48,631 bases of DNA, from contig JAPYTO010000021.1 in assembly GCA_029941865.1 (NCBI GenBank), positions 1 through 48,631 of the forward strand. The letters are read 5' to 3'. Numbering within the stretch: position 1 is the first letter of the stretch; the number at the start of each line of letters is the position of its first letter. The notes under the pieces were generated by a model that saw only the letters and a list, made by a program, of their open reading frames with translations, was not told where the DNA came from and made no database searches. A program made the position numbers and the translations under genes. Shown here piece by piece: positions 44,875 through 48,631 of this stretch. This DNA is from Fuerstiella sp. GTDB taxonomy: Bacteria; Planctomycetota; Planctomycetia; Planctomycetales; Planctomycetaceae.

Positions 44875-45570
44875 ATGAGACTCTCATTCGACATTCTTCG
44901 GGCCACCATCGTCGTGTGCGGCTGTTGCGCATTGATACAGACCGCGGCGAATGCCCAGTCGTCGCGAGACCGAAAACGCGATGACGACAATCCATCCGCC
45001 AAGGCTCTGGAAGTGCGGCTGGAGAAAGCCGAGGAGGCGCTGGTCAACGAATACAAGGACGTCGCCATCGAGTTCTATAAGCAGGGTGACAAGGAAAAGT
45101 CGATGGAGATGCTCAGACGCCTGCGTCAGCTCAGCCCCCAGATGGACGGGTTGAAAGAAAGAATCGGCGCAATCAGTGAAGAACTGATGCAGGAAAACGC
45201 TGCTGACCTCGAAATCGACACTCGAAAAACGTGGGAACTGGTCGGTGATGTGACTGAAGGGAGGCCGTTTCGAATCCAGGCAGCCGGTGAATACAAGCTG
45301 ACCTATTCAGCGACAGTAACCGTAAATGGGCTGAAGGAAGACAAGGACTCAAAAGAACATCTGGCAGATGCGCCTCTGGGCTGTCTGCTGGGAGTCATTG
45401 TCAGCGAAGGTAAGCCCGGCAAACCGTTTCCCGTTAAGGCCGAACTGGAGCATACGCCAAAGAAGAGTGGGCAGTTCTTTCTAAAGGTCAACGTGCCTCA
45501 GGGAACGCGCTGCATCGGCAAGCTGAAAATACACGTCAGCGGGTATCTCGTGACACCGGTCCGCAGATAG
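44875..45570 (+). CDS. Secreted coiled-coil protein with lectin-like C-terminal domain
   Basis: 231 residues; GGAG is 7 bases before the ATG. A signal peptide (RATIVVCGCCALIQTAANAQ) precedes a charged helical region about 30-110 (KALEVRLEKAEEALVNEYKD … MEMLRRLRQL), probably coiled coil. The C-terminal half (about 115-231) is beta-rich and has features of small sugar-binding or LecA-like folds (APLGCLLGVI; GQFFLKVNVPQGTRC). I see no enzyme motif. Function unknown; the lectin idea is only by shape. Confidence 0.78.
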   Translation: MRLSFDILRATIVVCGCCALIQTAANAQSSRDRKRDDDNPSAKALEVRLEKAEEALVNEYKDVAIEFYKQGDKEKSMEMLRRLRQLSPQMDGLKERIGAISEELMQENAADLEIDTRKTWELVGDVTEGRPFRIQAAGEYKLTYSATVTVNGLKEDKDSKEHLADAPLGCLLGVIVSEGKPGKPFPVKAELEHTPKKSGQFFLKVNVPQGTRCIGKLKIHVSGYLVTPVRR

Positions 45571-45728
45571 TGTCATGTTCTGGTGGGTTGTTGGCGAACG
45601 TGCCGGACGTCTGCTTCACCGGAGGCAGGACCAGGTCAAACCCCGTCTTTTCTTAAGGGATCCTGCCCCTGCCCCTGTGTCGTCGGGTCCATCTTGCAAT
45701 AGACGACGCTACCTTCGACAATGCAGGT

Positions 45729-46910
45729 ATGACTCGATCCTCGCACGCCCCGCTAGTGACCCTGATGAAAACAATTGCCGCAGCAGTGTTTTTCAGAGGC
45801 ATCGCCCTGATTGTGATCACAGTGCTGTTGTCGCCGCCGGTCATCTGCCAGGAGTCGTCGACGGCGACTGACCAGACCGAGGCCGGCGGGCTGCCGTTCC
45901 TGATTGAGGAACTGGGGGCAGCTGATTTTGCACGTCGAGCCGCCGCATCGAAACAACTGAAGCAGCTGGCGGTAGACGACATCAAGACGCTGGCGTCGTT
46001 GTCGGTTGAGCACCCGAGTGCAGAAGTCATCATCCGATTGCTGGCGGAAGTGGATGCCCGCTATGCATCCGATGACCCGGAGACGGTTCGTGCCGCCTCG
46101 CAAGCGCTCGAATCGTTGTCGGAGACAACTCGTATTGTCCTGGCAGAAAACGCCAATGAAAGCCTGCGTAGGCACTGGCAGACGCGTATAGATCTGGCAA
46201 TCAAAGAACTCAAGGAAAACGGCGCTGCTGTCAAGAATGGCGCTTTCACACAGAATCCGGGCATTGGTTGGGGACAAAGAAGTTCCATCGGCATAGTGAA
46301 CATCATCATTGATGAGAGCTGGCAGGGCGGTCCCGATGCATTGAGAGTATTCCGACGCTTGTCGGCACTGGTCGGACCAATCGGTGCCAGAGGCGGTGTG
46401 TCCGTGTATCTGCTGGATGGCCATCCGCTCAGTGATCGACAACACGCGGAACTTACTGAGTTCGTGGGACAAAATCGGGTTGTAGAACGCTCCCGGGTCG
46501 CCTTGGGCATTACTCCGGATTCTGCGAATCCGGGATCTGGTGTGTTGATTCGAACAGTTTCCAGGGGAAGTACGGCTGCCAGTGCAGACTTGGCAGCCGG
46601 TGATCTGATTCTGGGGCTGACGGCGACACCTTTGAAAACTCCGAAAGAAAACGCTTCGGGCGCAGCACACAATTTGCGGGACTTTGACGATCTTGTGGAA
46701 CGGTTGAAGGAATACCGTCCAGGCGACGTTGTTTATGTGACCGTTGTCCGCGATTTCCGAAGGGCGGTATTGCAAAACCGCCTGTTCCGACAACTCAATA
46801 TTCCGCTACGCGACAACCAGAAGCTCCCCGTTGAAACTCCGAAACCCGATCAGGAGGTCGTGGAAGTCACGCTGAAAGGGTGGCGAGATCTAAAGACCGA
46901 CGGCCCTTAG
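45729..46910 (+). CDS. Secreted or membrane PDZ-domain protein with HEAT-like N-terminus
   Basis: 393 residues from 45729, or about 381 from the ATG at 45765, which begins the hydrophobic signal segment AAAVFFRGIALIVITVLL. The N-terminal part (about 50-160) is helical with HEAT-like repeats (FLIEELGAADFARRAAASKQ). A PDZ domain lies near 250-350: ALGITPDSANPGSGVLIRTV, then AAGDLILGLTATPL and DVVYVTVVRD. There is no protease catalytic triad before the PDZ, so it is not an HtrA protease; it may bind peptides as an adaptor in the periplasm. It is 158 bases after the coiled-coil gene. Confidence 0.85.
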   Translation: MTRSSHAPLVTLMKTIAAAVFFRGIALIVITVLLSPPVICQESSTATDQTEAGGLPFLIEELGAADFARRAAASKQLKQLAVDDIKTLASLSVEHPSAEVIIRLLAEVDARYASDDPETVRAASQALESLSETTRIVLAENANESLRRHWQTRIDLAIKELKENGAAVKNGAFTQNPGIGWGQRSSIGIVNIIIDESWQGGPDALRVFRRLSALVGPIGARGGVSVYLLDGHPLSDRQHAELTEFVGQNRVVERSRVALGITPDSANPGSGVLIRTVSRGSTAASADLAAGDLILGLTATPLKTPKENASGAAHNLRDFDDLVERLKEYRPGDVVYVTVVRDFRRAVLQNRLFRQLNIPLRDNQKLPVETPKPDQEVVEVTLKGWRDLKTDGP

Positions 46911-47431
46911 TTCCAGCTTAGGAGCCTGTCTCGATACGCGTCGGCACGAATTTCGATGTAGTCAGTGACAGGTCCGTCTCGGCTGAGACATCCAGCAGGG
47001 AATAGACCAGGTGGTTTTCGGAAGCCCGTTCAGCGGTGAAGCAGGAAACTGCCACGCTTGGTCCGGCGCCCACTCACGACATGTCCGTCCGATCCCTGAA
47101 CTCCATCAACAGCCTGACCAAAACGGATGCGATCGATGATCCCGTGGAAATGCACACACAACGGCAACGCATTTAACAATTCCCCTCGGTAATACTCAGG
47201 GCGTAGCAGGTACTCAGACAGCGTCCTGGTAGCAGCGGCGGGGCTTCTGATCGGGCCCTCAACCAGCCGCAACGGTCACAATTGCAGGGATTTATCCGTC
47301 AGCGGGCCGCCGGTTCTCAGTCACGGGGACAGCACAACGACTCTGGAAAACGTGGCTGGGCGAAGCTACTATTTGCTCGTAGAACTTCTCCACAGTCGGG
47401 CACCCAACTCAGCATTAACGAAGTGAAGAAT
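46911..47431. other. Intergenic region, no firm gene
   Basis: About 520 bases. A minus-strand frame (47030-47272, TTG start) encodes 80 residues of unknown type and no ribosome site was found. The plus frame that reaches the next gene from 47282 lacks a good start. I treat the region as non-coding. Confidence 0.4.
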
Positions 47432-48169
47432 ATGAATTCGTATCTCGAAGTCTGGACGAAATACGCGGAGTTCAGCGGCCGGGCAAGTAGGTCGGAATTC
47501 TGGATATTCCATCTTCTTAACCTGATTATCGTCACCGCGATTGGGTTCGTCGAGAGTCGTGCTGGTAGTCCCGGGGTAATCGGATTGCTATTCAGTCTGG
47601 CTGTACTCACTCCCAGTCTTGCCGTAGGAACACGGCGGCTTCAGGACACTGGCCGCAGCGGTTGGTGGCAGCTTCTTGTGTTTATCCCACTGATTGGTGG
47701 TCTCGTTCTGATTGTGTGGTGGGCGCAAGAAAGTGCCGTGATGCCAAGGCCCGGTCAGACGCAGGACAGTGGCCGTCTGTCAGAGCGCAGACAGACTTCA
47801 GGGGGCGTGCCAACAATCAAATTCGTGAACGAGAAGGTCACCGTTGAAGCCCGGGAGGGCGAAGACATCCGGTCGGTTGCTCGCAGGAATGGCGTCCAGC
47901 TGTATTCCGGTCCGCACAAAGTTGTGAACTGTATGGGCTTTGGAGCGTGCTGCAGCTGCAACATTGTCGTCAAGGACGGAACGGAAAACTGCAGCCCTAA
48001 AGGAATCCTGGAAAAGATCAACAAGTGGATCAACCCCCTGCTCGGCCTGAAACTGCTCAGCAATCCGGAAAAGGATGTGCGACTGGCCTGTCAGACCAAA
48101 GTACACGGCGATGTTGAGGTAGAAACCAATCCACCGGTCAACTGGCACGGCGACAAATTCTGGAACTAA
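47432..48169 (+). CDS. DUF805 membrane domain fused to [2Fe-2S] ferredoxin
   Basis: 245 residues from the ATG at 47432. The N-terminal part (about 1-110) is a DUF805 domain: WTKYAEFSGRASRSEFWIF, the RRLQDTGRSGWWQLL signature, and about three membrane helices. After a short linker (PGQTQDSGRLSERR) comes a [2Fe-2S] ferredoxin domain (about 128-230) with cysteines C167-x5-C173-x2-C176 (in NCMGFGACCSCNIV) and C220 in RLACQTKV, the adrenodoxin/Fdx-type spacing (C-x5-C-x2-C). The loop between the last two is longer than usual (43 residues). The fusion suggests an electron carrier tethered to the inner membrane, with the cluster on the cytoplasmic side or, if the helix count is odd, outside. DUF805 has no known function. 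Confidence 0.92.
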   Translation: MNSYLEVWTKYAEFSGRASRSEFWIFHLLNLIIVTAIGFVESRAGSPGVIGLLFSLAVLTPSLAVGTRRLQDTGRSGWWQLLVFIPLIGGLVLIVWWAQESAVMPRPGQTQDSGRLSERRQTSGGVPTIKFVNEKVTVEAREGEDIRSVARRNGVQLYSGPHKVVNCMGFGACCSCNIVVKDGTENCSPKGILEKINKWINPLLGLKLLSNPEKDVRLACQTKVHGDVEVETNPPVNWHGDKFWN

Positions 48170-48353
48170 GATGGACGCGGCTCAGGTGCGGCTCCACCGC
48201 CACCTCGCTTGTCGGGGTGGTTCCCGGGCTTTCGCACTACTCATCCGCGCTGGGCGCAGGTCTCCTGACCTCGTCCTCCAACCGACCGCAGGTCTCACAA
48301 AACTCACCGCGCCACCCAATGGCCTATCGAATTCTCTGCGCCGCCGACAGATC

Positions 48354-48572
48354 TCATGTAGGGCACAGGCGCAGAAACTTCCGCCCCAGCACGGTGCGAA
48401 GTTGTTCGCAAAAATCGGGCGAGCTGACGCGTTCCTGCTGTTCCGCCGTTAACTGCTGCAGTTGTTCGCTCCACTCGTCTTCCGGCGGAAGCTCCATAGC
48501 TACCCACCCCGGACGCGACTCAAACAGCCGAATCCCCTCCAGCCGAACGGACCGGTACGGGTTGAGTACCAC
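48354..48572 (-). CDS. Small hypothetical protein (GTG start)
   Basis: 72 residues. The GTG at 48572 has GGAAGG about 9 bases upstream, and an in-frame stop at 48621-48623 shows that it does not continue further up. The translation (VRLEGIRLFESRPGWVAMEL … FCEQLRTVLGRKFLRLC) has normal composition and is acidic in the middle, and no family is recognised. It points toward the ferredoxin-fusion gene (convergent), 184 bases away. Confidence 0.55.
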   Translation of the reverse strand: MVLNPYRSVRLEGIRLFESRPGWVAMELPPEDEWSEQLQQLTAEQQERVSSPDFCEQLRTVLGRKFLRLCPT

Positions 48573-48631
48573 AATTGGTGTCCTTCCGGCAAGCGTGCCT
48601 GAATGATTTTGTTGGCATGGCTACCGTGGTT

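Noticed and set aside
45753..46793. A 346-residue minus-strand frame opposite the PDZ gene
   Set aside because: No ribosome site and no recognisable sequence; it mirrors the real gene's codon pattern.
47030..47272. An 80-residue minus-strand frame with TTG start
   Set aside because: No Shine-Dalgarno, no family, and the start would be TTG; possible remnant, but too weak to list as a gene.
1..48631. tRNA, rRNA, CRISPR array, insertion sequence or prophage
   Set aside because: I looked for T-loop-type sequences, regularly spaced direct repeats and transposase or integrase motifs, and found none I could support.

Overview
The window looks like a chromosome segment of a planctomycete (phylum Planctomycetota). 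The evidence is a paired DUF1552 gene and planctomycete-type cytochrome c gene (PSCyt1/DUF1587/DUF1595/DUF1592/DUF1588/DUF1585), two giant surface proteins with the N-terminal L-E-x-R-x-L-L-A export motif typical of the phylum, many secreted enzymes, a Tat-exported Gfo/Idh/MocA oxidoreductase, and mostly short or solitary transcription units with weak Shine-Dalgarno sites. The kdsB gene implies a Kdo-containing (LPS-type) outer membrane. I see no rRNA, tRNA, CRISPR array, transposase or phage structural gene.

Layout. (1) 1-11.5 kb, minus strand: the 5' part of a giant secreted protein with an apparent one-base frameshift near its start, the cytochrome c/DUF1552 pair, and a secreted glycoside hydrolase family 2 enzyme. 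(2) 11.5-19.3 kb: a divergent secreted SASA-type carbohydrate esterase, a PduO-type cobalamin adenosyltransferase, then a plus-strand run of an AddB-like nuclease, an APC permease and a Gfo/Idh/MocA oxidoreductase. (3) 19.9-25.2 kb: a reduced dcw (division/cell wall) cluster: rsmH, a membrane-anchored LysM protein whose start lies inside rsmH, a GTG-started FtsL-like protein, and ftsI. A repeat-derived element interrupts it. (4) 25.4-32.2 kb, minus strand: kdsB-truB-serine hydrolase-thioesterase, then bioA and an orphan moxR. (5) 32.7-37.4 kb: a double-domain secreted esterase, coupled by TGATG to a lipoprotein with a gluzincin-like HExxH motif, and a sialidase-like propeller protein on the other strand. 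(6) 38-44.3 kb: two adjacent giant surface proteins, one with cohesin-like, Calx-beta and dockerin-like modules, the other with an RTX-like roll, Calx-beta repeats and a cyclophilin domain. (7) 44.9-48.6 kb: a secreted coiled-coil protein, a PDZ protein, a DUF805-[2Fe-2S] ferredoxin fusion and a small hypothetical gene.

Intergenic DNA is rich in long imperfect inverted repeats, including one element present twice (about 8.96 and 29.2 kb) and a roughly 200-bp composite with 12-bp terminal inverted repeats inside the dcw cluster. The most unusual items are the FtsL-like/LysM arrangement in a phylum reported to lack FtsZ, the DUF805-ferredoxin fusion, the cyclophilin carried on a giant surface protein, and the dispersed hairpin elements. 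All calls come from reading the sequence and its translations; no database search was run.
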